DNA of 64,000 nt, taken from the NCBI GenBank assembly GCA_963775695.1, contig CAVZJU010000009.1:186001-250000 (forward strand). The letters run 5' to 3'. The notes below the pieces were generated by a model. That model searched no databases, was not told where the DNA came from, and saw only the letters and a list, made by a program, of their open reading frames with translations. Of this stretch, positions 17,340 through 25,332 are shown piece by piece (the first letter of the stretch is position 1; each line of letters opens with the position of its first letter). The DNA comes from DATBLE01 sp963775695. Lineage in GTDB: Bacteria > Actinomycetota > Thermoleophilia > Gaiellales > Gaiellaceae. The position numbers were made by a program, and so were the translations under genes.

Positions 17340-17442
17340 CGACTGGACGACTCTTTCAGGGGTGCCTCGTCCTGTCGAGCGGGTCCGGTGCAGCCGCACC
17401 GATCCGATGTCGGAAAGGCCGCCTGAGCGGTAGCCTCGGCCG

Positions 17443-18588
17443 GTGAGCGAGCAGGCCGTCGAGCGTGAGCACCGCATCACGCCGCTCGAGCTCTTCTTCG
17501 ATCTCGTCTTCGTCTTCGCGTTCACACAGACGACGGTCGTGATCTCGGAGGACACGACCTGGGCGGGAGTCGGGCGTGGGCTGCTGATCCTCTCCGCGGT
17601 CTGGTGGGCGTGGGCGTCGTATGCCTGGCTGACGAACACCGTCGATGCGGGCGAAGACGGCGTGCTGGCCGCCGTGTTGGTGGCCATGGCCGCGATGTTC
17701 GTCGCCGCGCTCGCCGTGCCCGAGGCGTTCGGGCGCCACGGCGTCGTCTTCGGGATGGCATTTCTGATCGTGGCGGTCATGCATCTTGCGCTGTACGCGC
17801 TCACGGCCCGTTCCGAGCCCGAACTCTTCGTCGCGATCCTGCACATCGTTCCCTCGAGCCTCCTCGGCGCGTCGCTGATCCTCGCCGCCGGGTTCGTGGA
17901 CGACCCGGCAAAGTCGGTGCTCTGGATTGCCGCCCTCGCCGTCGGATTTCTCGGGCCGCTGTTCGGAGGCATGGGCGGGTGGAGGCTGGCGCCGATGCAT
18001 TTCGTCGAGCGCCACGGGCTGATCGTGATCATCGCCATCGGCGAGTCCCTGATCGCGATCGGCCTTGGGGCTCGGAGCACCGACCTCGGCATCAAGGTCA
18101 TCGTCGCGGCGCTGCTCGGCCTCGTCGTCGCCACCTCGTTCTGGCTCGCGTACTTCGACTTCTTCCCGATCCGCGCGCAGCAGCTGCTCACCGAGCGGCA
18201 TGGAGCCGAGCGCATCGCACTCGCGCGCGATGCCTACTCGTATCTGCACCTCCCGATGGTCGCAGGGATCGTCCTCTTCGCATTTGCGCTGGAAGTGACG
18301 GTGAAGCATGTCGGGCAGGAGCTCGGCACGATTCCCGCATTCGCCCTCTGCGCCGGCCCAGCCCTGTACCTCCTCGCGTTCGTCCTGCTACGGCTACGCA
18401 TCTTCCGACGCCTCGGCCGCGGACGCGTCGTCGCCGCGGCAGCGTGCATGGCTCTGTTCCCAGTCGCCCTCGCGGTGCCCGCGTTGGTCGCCCTCGCGCT
18501 CATCGCTTCGATCTGGGTCGTGTTCCACGCCTACGAGCTCGTCTGGTGGCGCGATGCTCGTGCCGAGACGCGCGCCCGGCGCGCATAG
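17443..18588 (+). CDS. ltrA: LtrA family membrane protein (low temperature requirement A)
   Basis: 381 residues, about ten hydrophobic segments. The N-terminal signature TPLELFFDLVFVFAFTQ is diagnostic for the LtrA family, and RHGLIVIIAIGESLIAIG is the second conserved block. The family is named for a Listeria mutant with cold-sensitive growth; the biochemical role is not known. GTG 17443 is the start used. The gene is monocistronic as far as the sequence shows. Confidence 0.92.
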   Translation: MSEQAVEREHRITPLELFFDLVFVFAFTQTTVVISEDTTWAGVGRGLLILSAVWWAWASYAWLTNTVDAGEDGVLAAVLVAMAAMFVAALAVPEAFGRHGVVFGMAFLIVAVMHLALYALTARSEPELFVAILHIVPSSLLGASLILAAGFVDDPAKSVLWIAALAVGFLGPLFGGMGGWRLAPMHFVERHGLIVIIAIGESLIAIGLGARSTDLGIKVIVAALLGLVVATSFWLAYFDFFPIRAQQLLTERHGAERIALARDAYSYLHLPMVAGIVLFAFALEVTVKHVGQELGTIPAFALCAGPALYLLAFVLLRLRIFRRLGRGRVVAAAACMALFPVALAVPALVALALIASIWVVFHAYELVWWRDARAETRARRA

Positions 18589-18651
18589 CTGGATCGACGG
18601 ATCAACTCGGGCGCGCTCAGGCGCCACGACCTGCTGGGCTAAGGTGCCTCG

Positions 18652-18993
18652 ATGGATCCCGATCGGGCGCGTGAGCTGCTGCGAGCCGAGCGTCAGCGAA
18701 TCGAACGTGCGCTCTCAGGGGTGGAGCGCCGGGACGACAGCGAGCCTGCCGATGACTCCGACCCTGCCAACCTGGCTGCCGATCTCTATCAGGACGAGTT
18801 CGACGCGGGTCTAGAGGCGGACCTTCGCGATCAGCTCGCCGGCGTGGAGCGAGCGGAGGAGCGACTGGCTGCCGGCACGTACGGCGTGTCGGTCGAGAGC
18901 GGCGAGCGGATTCCCGACGAGAGACTCGAGGCGTTCCCGACGGCGGAGCGGACCGCGGCGGAGCAGGAGCGGCTCGAACGCAGCGGTCTCTGA
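18652..18993 (+). CDS. DksA/TraR-like protein lacking the zinc-finger cysteines
   Basis: 113 residues. The C-terminal third reads AAGTYGVSVESGERIP, then LEAFPTAERTAAEQ, which lines up with the DksA consensus GxYGxCxxCGxxI and PxAxxCxxCQ. All four zinc-ligand positions are replaced (Ser80, Ser83, Thr101, Glu104). The helical N-terminal half with charged residues is kept. DksA-family proteins bind RNA polymerase through the secondary channel; cysteine-poor versions are known in other bacteria. TGATG overlap with the next gene suggests coupling. Regulation of transcription is likely but unproven. Confidence 0.8.
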   Translation: MDPDRARELLRAERQRIERALSGVERRDDSEPADDSDPANLAADLYQDEFDAGLEADLRDQLAGVERAEERLAAGTYGVSVESGERIPDERLEAFPTAERTAAEQERLERSGL

Positions 18994-19796
18994 TGGCGAC
19001 CGAGCAGGAGCTACTCGACGACGCCGCCGCGAACGCGCGGGCGACGACGACCACCTGGGACGACTTTCTCGAGCGGGTCAGGACGCAGTCCGGCTTCGAC
19101 TACCGCTCGACGCCGTGGTACGCCGCCGGCGCCGACCTCGAGGAGCTCAAGAGCGTCCCGCCGAGTCCGCGCCCGACGCCGCAGCCCGGCGTCTCGAGCG
19201 CGCAGGCGCGCATCTTCCTCGCGCAGAGCCCGCTCGACTGTCTGGCGGCGCCGTCGTGGATGGTTCCCGTCTGCACCGCCGACGCCGGCTACCGCGAGTG
19301 GTACACGGCCGACGCGATCGCGCAGCTCCGCGCTCATTTCGGCGCGGTCGAGGCCTGGTGCGACTGCCGGCCGCCCGGTGAGGGCACCGCCTACCCGGCT
19401 GCGCTCGCGATGGTCGACGAGTTCGACCTCGACGGCGCCTGGGGCCAGTGCGAGACGACCGCCGAGTTCGACGCCGCCTACGACGCCGGCGCCCGCCGGA
19501 TGGTCGGCTCGATCAACGCGCAGGTGCTCGACGACGGCCGGCTCGCGAAGGTGTCGCGCGGCGAGGTGCTCCTCTCGGTCGAGCTCTACCGCAACCTGCA
19601 ACCGGGCATCCAGCCCGATTGGCGGAACGCGAACGCCGGTGTCGGCGGCCATTGCATCGCCTGCTACGGGAGCGACACCGAAGGCGCCGTGTACACGCCG
19701 GTGACGAGCTACCGCGAGCTCGGCTACTACGTGCCGAGGCGTGACTCCGTCTACGGCGTCGGCCTCACCGCCGACGACTGGCAGGCGCTCGCCTAG
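18993..19796 (+). CDS. Conserved-looking hypothetical protein coupled to the DksA-like gene
   Basis: 267 residues; not recognised. ATG at 18993 overlaps the DksA-like stop as TGATG. The protein is soluble, rich in Trp, Tyr and Cys (motifs EAWCDCRPPGEG, GGHCIACYGSDTEG), with one Cys-His block that might be catalytic or metal-binding, for instance papain-like Cys/His, but no family could be assigned. Codon usage matches the neighbours. It precedes a probable promoter for the Hcp gene. Confidence 0.7.
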   Translation: MATEQELLDDAAANARATTTTWDDFLERVRTQSGFDYRSTPWYAAGADLEELKSVPPSPRPTPQPGVSSAQARIFLAQSPLDCLAAPSWMVPVCTADAGYREWYTADAIAQLRAHFGAVEAWCDCRPPGEGTAYPAALAMVDEFDLDGAWGQCETTAEFDAAYDAGARRMVGSINAQVLDDGRLAKVSRGEVLLSVELYRNLQPGIQPDWRNANAGVGGHCIACYGSDTEGAVYTPVTSYRELGYYVPRRDSVYGVGLTADDWQALA

Positions 19797-19876
19797 CGCC
19801 GGCGTCGCCTGGATGGTCGCCTGATCGCGGCCGGGCCTCCGGCCGGCATGCCGGACGCGAGTGACGCTCACGACGA

Positions 19877-19905
19877 CTTGACGGGTCGTCAAGGTGCCTT
19901 ATCCT
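19877..19905 (+). promoter_or_regulatory. Probable promoter of the Hcp-like gene with a palindrome over the -35
   Basis: TTGACG at 19878-19883 and TATCCT at 19900-19905 are separated by 16 bases. The -35 lies inside the inverted repeat CTTGACG-GGT-CGTCAAG (19877-19893), which could be an operator. The Hcp start codon follows 49 bases after the -10. Confidence 0.55.
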
Positions 19906-19953
19906 CCTCTCGGCACCCATCGACGCAGCGCGGGGGAAGCGCAGGAGGTCGTC

Positions 19954-20430
19954 GTGGCATCGGACATCTTCGCGAAGATCGGCGACATCAAGGGCGAGTC
20001 GCTGGACGACAAGCACAAGGACGAGATCGAGGTGCTGAGCTGGTCCTGGGGCATGACGAACGCCGCGAAGCTGACCGGAAGCGGGGGTGGGGCGGGGAAG
20101 GCGAGCTTCCACGATCTTTCGTTCACCCACAAGATCGACAAGGCCTCCCCGGTGCTGATGAAAGGCTGCGCCACCGGTCAGCACATGAAGGAAGCGACGA
20201 TCACCCGTCGGAAGGCGGGCAAGGGCCAGCAGGAGTACCTCGTCATCAAGATGAACGACGTGCTCATCACCGCCGTGACGGACGACGACAGCAGTGAAGG
20301 AAGCAATCTGGAGACGGTGAGCCTGGTGTTTGCGAAGGTCGATCTCGAATACCGTCCGCAGAAGTCCGACGGATCTCTGGATGCCGGCATTCACTTCAAG
20401 TACGACATCAAGGCCCACAAGGAAGGGTAG
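19954..20430 (+). CDS. hcp: Hcp-family tube protein (type VI secretion-like)
   Basis: 158 residues from GTG 19954 with AGGAGG five bases upstream. The N-terminus ASDIFAKIGDIKGES, then IEVLSWSWGMTN, and the C-terminal FAKVDLEYRPQ are the usual Hcp strands; Hcp rings form the inner tube of T6SS and its relatives. No sheath, baseplate, TssJLM or ClpV gene is near, so it is an orphan here. High-GC Gram-positive genomes often carry single Hcp-like genes of unknown use. It is followed in the same frame by the TPR-methyltransferase. Confidence 0.9.
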   Translation: MASDIFAKIGDIKGESLDDKHKDEIEVLSWSWGMTNAAKLTGSGGGAGKASFHDLSFTHKIDKASPVLMKGCATGQHMKEATITRRKAGKGQQEYLVIKMNDVLITAVTDDDSSEGSNLETVSLVFAKVDLEYRPQKSDGSLDAGIHFKYDIKAHKEG

Positions 20431-20499
20431 TCCGGGACGGCGGAGCTGCCTGGCGACGACCGCGCGCTGAGCCTCGATGAAGCGCTGTCGATCGCGATC

Positions 20500-21783
20500 G
20501 TGCTGCATCAGACCGAGCAGTGGGCCGCTGCCGGCGAGGTCTACCGCACCATTCTCGAGGCGGCGCCCGACCATGCCGACGCGTTGCACTTCTCGGGAGT
20601 GCTCGCCCATCAGCAGGCGCAAAGCGAGCAGGCCGTCGCGCTGATCGAGCGAAGTCTCGAGCTCGAGCCCGATCGAGCGGACTGGTACAGCAATCTCGGG
20701 ATCGTCCTCCAGGACCGGCTCGAACTGGACGACGCGATCGCGGCCTACGAGCGTGCGATTGCACTCGATCCGGAGCACGCCAATGCCCACAGCAATCTCG
20801 GCGTGGTGCTCCGGGCCAAGGGAATGGTCGTCGAGGCGGAAGCGGCGTATCGAGCCGCCATTCGCATCGATCCGGACCACGCGGACGCCTACAACAATCT
20901 CGGCGTCCTGCTGAACGGCCAGAAGCGGCAGCGCGAAGCGGCTCTCTGCTTCTCCAAGGTCATCACGCTGAGGCCCAAGCACCCCGACGCACGAAGGTTG
21001 CTGGCGCTCGCGCACCACACGCTCGGTGAGGTCGACAAAGCGGTGGAAGTCTTCGAGGAATGGCTGCGAGACGAGCCTGACGATCCCATCGCCCGGCACA
21101 TGCTTGCCGCCTGTTCCGGCCAGGACGTCCCGCAGCGGGCGTCGGACGCATACATCGAGAAGACATTCGACAGCTTTGCCGGCGGCTTCGATGCCAAGCT
21201 CGCGAAGCTGTCGTATCGAGCACCGGCGCTGGTGGCCGAGATGCTCGAGGACGCGGACGAGGGTGCATCGAGAAGCCTCGACGTGCTCGACGCCGGGTGC
21301 GGCACCGGGCTGTGCGGCCCGCTCATGGCGCCGTACGCGCGGCGCCTGGTCGGCGTCGACCTTTCCGAACGGATGATCGAGCAGGCCCGCGCGAGGAATG
21401 TCTACGACGAACTGGTCAGACGTGAGCTGACCGCGTACCTGCGCGACCACACCGGCGCGTTCGACGTGATCGTCTCGGCAGACACTCTTGTCTATTTCGG
21501 TCCCCTGGAGGACGCGGTCGCGGCTGCCGGAAACGCGCTACGTGCTCGCGGACGGCTCGTCTTCACCGTGGAAGAGCTCCGCGGTACCCGACGGGCCGCG
21601 GATTACTCGATCAGCCCGAACGGGCGTTATCGCCATGCACGCGCGTACGTCGAGCGCGTGTTGGCTGAGGCGAGTCTGCAGTCCGAGATCGTCCCGGCCG
21701 AGCTGCGGCTCGAAGCCGGCGAGCCGGTGCCGGGGCTGGTCGTGCGAGGGACGAAAAGGGCTCCGGGCCTCGTGTCCAGGTGA
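20500..21783 (+). CDS. TPR-repeat protein fused to a SAM-dependent methyltransferase
   Basis: About 427 residues from GTG 20500. Residues ~1-190 hold five TPR units (for example DRADWYSNLGIVLQDRLELD, HANAHSNLGVVLRAKG). The rest is a class I methyltransferase with motif I LDVLDAGCGTGLCG and DVIVSADTLVYFG. The frame is open back to the Hcp TAG at 20428, and the peptide SLDEALSIAIVLHQ just before the GTG looks like genuine TPR sequence, so the true start may be a non-standard codon upstream. The methylation target is unknown; the partner may be the Hcp protein. Confidence 0.85.
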   Translation: MLHQTEQWAAAGEVYRTILEAAPDHADALHFSGVLAHQQAQSEQAVALIERSLELEPDRADWYSNLGIVLQDRLELDDAIAAYERAIALDPEHANAHSNLGVVLRAKGMVVEAEAAYRAAIRIDPDHADAYNNLGVLLNGQKRQREAALCFSKVITLRPKHPDARRLLALAHHTLGEVDKAVEVFEEWLRDEPDDPIARHMLAACSGQDVPQRASDAYIEKTFDSFAGGFDAKLAKLSYRAPALVAEMLEDADEGASRSLDVLDAGCGTGLCGPLMAPYARRLVGVDLSERMIEQARARNVYDELVRRELTAYLRDHTGAFDVIVSADTLVYFGPLEDAVAAAGNALRARGRLVFTVEELRGTRRAADYSISPNGRYRHARAYVERVLAEASLQSEIVPAELRLEAGEPVPGLVVRGTKRAPGLVSR

Positions 21784-21800
21784 TCGATGCTCGGCGTTCC

Positions 21801-22274
21801 TCAGGCGGCCTGAGCTTCGATCCGCCGGATCTGCGACCCGAGCCTGCTCGCGAGCTCGAGCGAGATGGACGGCTCGTGCCGCGCGATTTTGAGGAAGGCG
21901 CGGCGTGAGAGCTTCATCACGTGCAGCTCGCCCGTCGCCACGACCGTCGCCGACCTGGGCACGCCGTCGAGGAGGCCCAGCTCGCCGAAGTAGTCGCCGG
22001 TGCGGAGCGTCCGGGCGGCGGGCTTCCCGCGCGCCTTCGCCGAGCCGCCGAGGATCACGTAGAGCGAATCACCGAGCTCGCCCTTCTGGAGGACGATGTC
22101 GCCCTGGCTGTATTCCGCGAGCGTTGCCTGCCGGGCGAGCCCACGCAGCCGGCGCTTGGCGATGCCGGCGAACAGGGGAAACCCCGCCAGCACCTCCGCC
22201 CAGTCGGCAGGGCCGGCGTGATCCCAGTCTCCCGTCAAGCCGAGAGGCGGCCTCGGTACGTGCGTTCCGTTCAT
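21801..22274 (-). CDS. Cyclic-nucleotide-binding domain protein
   Basis: 157 residues from ATG 22274. One cNMP-binding domain: FPLFAGIAKRRLRGLA, YSQGDIVLQKGELGDSLYVI, then the phosphate-binding cassette TGDYFGELGLLDGVPRSATV. No DNA-binding domain follows, so it is a stand-alone sensor or a partner of another protein. The cassette has E and R at the positions that contact cyclic phosphate, so cAMP or cGMP binding is possible. It converges on the TPR-methyltransferase gene with 17 bases between stops. Confidence 0.87.
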   Translation of the reverse strand: MNGTHVPRPPLGLTGDWDHAGPADWAEVLAGFPLFAGIAKRRLRGLARQATLAEYSQGDIVLQKGELGDSLYVILGGSAKARGKPAARTLRTGDYFGELGLLDGVPRSATVVATGELHVMKLSRRAFLKIARHEPSISLELASRLGSQIRRIEAQAA

Positions 22275-22363
22275 GGTCGAAAGTGTGACGTGCGCAACGC
22301 GAGACGGGAATCGAGCCAGCACGCCTTCCGTGGTACGGCTGGCCACACCCTCGCTGTGAGGGC

Positions 22364-22561
22364 TCAGAGCTCGAACGAGGCCTTGGCGTTCCAGAGGCCC
22401 TGAGCCGGGTACGCCTCGGGCCACTGGCCACCCGGAGCCGGGAGCTCGACCCCGAAGTGGAGAAGACGGCCGTCCTCGGGCCGGTCGGCCTCGCCGGGGT
22501 CGAGCCCGCGTTCGATGCGCTCCCGCATCCACGCCTCGCTCCCGATCTCGTACGCCCTCAC
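22364..22561 (-). CDS. Small hypothetical protein
   Basis: 65 residues from GTG 22561: begins VRAYEIGSEAWMRERIERG and contains DGRLLHFGVELPAPGGQWPE. The composition is protein-like rather than Arg/Pro-rich shadow sequence. No family recognised. It sits between the cyclic-nucleotide-binding gene and the FAD monooxygenase gene, same strand. Confidence 0.5.
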   Translation of the reverse strand: MRAYEIGSEAWMRERIERGLDPGEADRPEDGRLLHFGVELPAPGGQWPEAYPAQGLWNAKASFEL

Positions 22562-22590
22562 GCGAGGTTCATACCCACGCCGGCCGATCG

Positions 22591-23823
22591 TCAGTCATCG
22601 GCGAGCGAACTATCGCCGACCCGGTAGAGCCCGTACGGCAACGGCTCGCCGACCTGCCACGTTCCGTTTTGGAGGCGGGTGCCGGCCTCGCGTGAGCGCT
22701 CGACGGCTGCCGCGCCCAGCGCGATCTGCTGCCGCGACCACGGGATCAGCGCCTGCGCGACATCGCCGCGGCCCGCACCGTCCAGCGCGGCCGCCAGCGT
22801 CCACGCGTCCTCGGCCGCCTTCGCCGTGCCCACGGCGATGTGCGGTCTCGCTGTGAAGGCGGCGTCGCCGATCAGACACGCTCGTCCCGAGGTCGTGCGC
22901 TCGACCGCGAGGTCGAAGATGACCTGGATGAAGGGCTCGGGCGTCGCGGTCAGGATCTCGGCCAGCACGGGAGGGAGGTTCGCCCTCGCCCCGCGGGCGA
23001 GCTCGCTCGAGCGGTCGTGAGGCACCAGGCCGCGGGGCACCGAGGTCGTGAACCGCGTGTCGTCGTCGCCGGTCAGGAGATCCTCCAGCTCGTCGCCCGG
23101 TCGCACGTTTCGGTACCACAACCAGTTCAGGAGCCGACGGGGGCCGTCCGGGCGCTCGATCCCCGGAATGGGATAGGTGATGAAGTGACCGTCCGGCAGC
23201 ACGTGGTACGTGATCGCATCCGCGAGCTTCTCGAGGGTCGCGGGCTCGACCTGGTCGTCGTCGACCGTGCCGCGCCAGGCCACGTAGCCCGCGTAGTCCT
23301 GCTCCGCCCCGGGAGCGAGCAGACGGCGGCCGATCGAGTTGATCCCGTCGGCGAAGACGACCAGGTCGGCGGGCACGAGCCGTCCCGAGGCGAACTCCAG
23401 ACACGCGCTGCCGCTTGAATCGTCGAGTCCGGTGCACTCCTCGGCCAGGTGGTATCGCTCTCGGGCGTAGGACGCGAGCAGTCGGCGATAGAGGACGTCG
23501 TACGAGGTGAAGCGGTAACGGCACCGTTCCCGATGCGCGATCCTGCCGGCGGCGTCGACGTAGCGCACCCAGGTCACCGAGACGCCGAGCTCGGCCGGCG
23601 CCGCTCCGGCTCGCTCGACCAGGTACCGGATCGTCGCCGGGTGGAGCACGATCCCGCCGCCACGTCCCTGGAGCACCACCCCCGAGCGCTCGAAGACGTC
23701 CACGTCCCAGCCGGCGTCGCGGAGGAGAAGAGCCGCGGTCAGGCCGCCGATCGACCCTCCCACCACGGCGGCCCGGTTCTCGCCCGACTGGTCGGTTCGC
23801 TCGTTCACTCGGCGGACGATCAT
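22591..23823 (-). CDS. FAD-dependent monooxygenase similar to 2,6-dihydroxypyridine 3-hydroxylase
   Basis: 410 residues. Motifs of group A flavoprotein hydroxylases: dinucleotide fold AAVVGGSIGGLTAALLLRD, GIVLHPATIRYLVE, RFTSYDVLYRRLL, and the FAD-phosphate motif CLIGDAAFTARPHIAVGTAK. The RFTSYD, AGYVAWRG and GDAAxTxRPHxAxGxAKAxxDAxTL blocks match my recollection of the Arthrobacter nicotine-pathway enzyme DHPH, so the closest known activity is hydroxylation of dihydroxypyridine with NADH. A pyridine or related substrate is thus likely, not proven. It is divergent from the gp19-type gene with a 47-base gap. Confidence 0.85.
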   Translation of the reverse strand: MIVRRVNERTDQSGENRAAVVGGSIGGLTAALLLRDAGWDVDVFERSGVVLQGRGGGIVLHPATIRYLVERAGAAPAELGVSVTWVRYVDAAGRIAHRERCRYRFTSYDVLYRRLLASYARERYHLAEECTGLDDSSGSACLEFASGRLVPADLVVFADGINSIGRRLLAPGAEQDYAGYVAWRGTVDDDQVEPATLEKLADAITYHVLPDGHFITYPIPGIERPDGPRRLLNWLWYRNVRPGDELEDLLTGDDDTRFTTSVPRGLVPHDRSSELARGARANLPPVLAEILTATPEPFIQVIFDLAVERTTSGRACLIGDAAFTARPHIAVGTAKAAEDAWTLAAALDGAGRGDVAQALIPWSRQQIALGAAAVERSREAGTRLQNGTWQVGEPLPYGLYRVGDSSLADD

Positions 23824-23870
23824 GAACCAACCTGGAGGATCCGTGGGCGATTCGTCGAAGCCGGGCTGTT

Positions 23871-24305
23871 GTGGCGCCCCTGAAGCGTGACGATCCCTAC
23901 AAGGCCTTCAACTTCCTCGTCGAGATCGACGGGATCGCGGGCGCAGCGTTCAGCGAGGTCGGCGGCATCGAGAGCGAGACGGTCGTGATCGAATACCGGG
24001 TCGGCGGCGAGCCCAACACCGTGCGCAAGCTGCCCGGGCTGACCAGGTACGCGAACATCGTCCTCCGCCGCGGGATCACCAAGGACGCCGAGCTCTGGAA
24101 CTGGCGACAGGCCGTCGTCCAGGGCAACGTCGATCGCCGGAACGGCTCGATCGTCTTGCTCGACGACGACGGGACCGAGGTCGTGCGCTGGAACTTCTTC
24201 CACGGCTGGATTGCCAAGTGGGAAGGCCCGGTCCTGAACGCCGGGGGGAACGAGGTCGCGATCGAGACGGTCGAGATCGCGCACGAAGGGCTCGAGCGCG
24301 CCTGA
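23871..24305 (+). CDS. T4 gp19-type phage tail / contractile-injection tube protein
   Basis: 144 residues from GTG 23871. The sequence DDPYKAFNFLVEIDGIAGAAFSEVGG followed by EYRVGGEPNTVRKLPG and YANIVLRRGITKD is diagnostic for the gp19-like tube-protein family of phage tails and extracellular contractile injection systems. No sheath, spike or baseplate gene lies near, so it is an orphan or a remnant. It is followed after one base by a partner ORF, and lies 3.4 kb from the Hcp-like gene. Confidence 0.9.
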   Translation: MAPLKRDDPYKAFNFLVEIDGIAGAAFSEVGGIESETVVIEYRVGGEPNTVRKLPGLTRYANIVLRRGITKDAELWNWRQAVVQGNVDRRNGSIVLLDDDGTEVVRWNFFHGWIAKWEGPVLNAGGNEVAIETVEIAHEGLERA

Positions 24306-24306
24306 G

Positions 24307-24671
24307 ATGGACGCCGCCACAGCCGATGACGGCGTCGTCGTCGACGTCGTCCTCGAGGACGGCGTGCTGTACGTGGAGCTTGCGAACCTGGCCGACCGGC
24401 CGGCGCTGACGTCCGCTGCTCGTTCGACCCACCGCTGGTCGACCTCCAGGGCCGGGACGTGTCGGAGCTGCGTGTGTTCCGCCGGGTCGAGTTCCTGGCC
24501 GCCCGGCGACGCCTGCGGACGCTGCTGGACTCCGTCCCGGGCTACTTCGGGCGACAGGGGGCCGCGAGCGTCACGGTCGCGGTCGAATACGAGCGGCCGG
24601 GGGCGCCTCGCTGCACGACGAAGGTGACGCACGACCTCGAGCTCTACCGCGAGCTGGCGTACCGCGTGTGA
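24307..24671 (+). pseudogene. Frameshifted partner of the gp19-type gene
   Basis: ATG 24307 gives MDAATADDGVVVDVVLEDG...VELANLADRPA in frame 1. From about 24400 the protein-like reading moves to the frame one base earlier, DVRCSFDPPLVDLQGRDV, then FRRVEFLAARRRLRTLLD up to the stop at 24669-24671. The first frame becomes Ser/Arg-rich nonsense there. A single-base loss near 24395-24410 explains both halves as one protein of about 121 residues. Family not recognised. It may be a true mutation or a sequencing error. Confidence 0.7.
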
Positions 24672-24772
24672 ACAGGCTCGCGCGGGGAGGCGCCCGGTGC
24701 CGGCCCGTCCGAGGCCTCGGCGTGTCGTTGTTGGTACTGTGGCCGTAACAAGAGCGAGTCCGGTTTGCGCAA

Positions 24773-24784
24773 GAAGGCGCCTTC
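24773..24784. promoter_or_regulatory. 12-bp palindrome in the cold-shock gene leader
   Basis: GAAGGCGCCTTC is a perfect palindrome 39 bases before the cold-shock ATG, within the 151-base gap after the frameshifted gene. It may be an operator or a leader hairpin that changes with temperature; the gap also must carry the promoter, which I could not fix. Confidence 0.35.
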
Positions 24785-24822
24785 CTTACCCGTTCGTGCC
24801 GGAGTAAGGGAGGTGTTTTTCT

Positions 24823-25029
24823 ATGGCCAACGGAACCGTCAAGTGGTTCAACGATTCCAAGGGGTACGGGTTCATCACCCCGGACGAGGGGTCGAAGGAT
24901 CTATTCGTGCATCACTCGAGCATCGCCGGTGAGGGTTACAAGTCGCTCGCCGAGGGCGCACGCGTCTCGTACGAGGAGCGCGAGGGCGCGAAGGGCCCCG
25001 AGGCGACCAACGTCGCCACGGTCGCCTAG
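24823..25029 (+). CDS. Cold-shock domain protein (CspA family)
   Basis: 68 residues from ATG 24823, with AAGGGAGG ten bases upstream. Both RNA-binding motifs are intact: KGYGFITP (RNP1) and LFVHHSSI (RNP2). These single OB-fold proteins bind single-stranded RNA and DNA and act as RNA chaperones. A strong hairpin terminator follows at 25037-25069, so transcription is probably monocistronic. Confidence 0.96.
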   Translation: MANGTVKWFNDSKGYGFITPDEGSKDLFVHHSSIAGEGYKSLAEGARVSYEEREGAKGPEATNVATVA

Positions 25030-25036
25030 ACAGTTC

Positions 25037-25069
25037 GGGGGCGCCCGCCGGATAACGGCGGGCGCCCCC
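25037..25069 (+). terminator. Terminator-like hairpin after the cold-shock gene
   Basis: A perfect 14-bp GC-rich stem (25037-25050 with 25056-25069) with a GATAA loop, eight bases past the stop codon. No T run follows, which is common for terminators of very GC-rich genomes. Confidence 0.75.
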
Positions 25070-25107
25070 ACTCGATCGTGCGCATCCAGACTTCGGACGA
25101 AGGGGAC

Positions 25108-25332
25108 GTGATCGCCGAAAAAGAGGAAAAGATCGAGCTCGAGGGCGAGATCATCGAATCGCTCCGCAACCGCATGTTCAGGGTCCGGCTCGACAACGGC
25201 CACGAACTGCTCGGCTACACCTCCGGGCGGATGAAGCGCTACCGGATCCGGATGCTCCTCGGTGATCGGGTACGGATCGAGTTGTCCCCGTACGACCTCG
25301 ATCGGGGGCGCATTGTCTACCGCCTCCCGTAG
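25108..25332 (+). CDS. infA: Translation initiation factor IF-1
   Basis: 74 residues from GTG 25108 (GAAGG four bases upstream), close to the usual 72. IELEGEIIESLRNRMFRVRLDNG and GDRVRIELSPYDLDRGRIVYR match IF-1, an OB-fold factor that binds the 30S A site. The middle reads LLGYTSGRMKRYRIRML where the common form is LAHISGKMRxxxIRIL, so it is a divergent version. It stands beside the cold-shock gene and not in a ribosomal-protein operon, so a second, canonical infA probably exists elsewhere. Confidence 0.9.
   Translation: MIAEKEEKIELEGEIIESLRNRMFRVRLDNGHELLGYTSGRMKRYRIRMLLGDRVRIELSPYDLDRGRIVYRLP

Noticed and set aside
19954..24671. A complete T6SS or extracellular contractile injection system
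   Set aside because: Only two tube-type proteins are present; no sheath, baseplate, spike, membrane complex or ATPase gene is in the window.
24303..24671. Stop-codon recoding or TGA read-through after the gp19-type gene
   Set aside because: The frame after the TGA meets another stop within 30 bases, and the partner gene has its own ATG in a different frame; no SECIS-like hairpin is seen.
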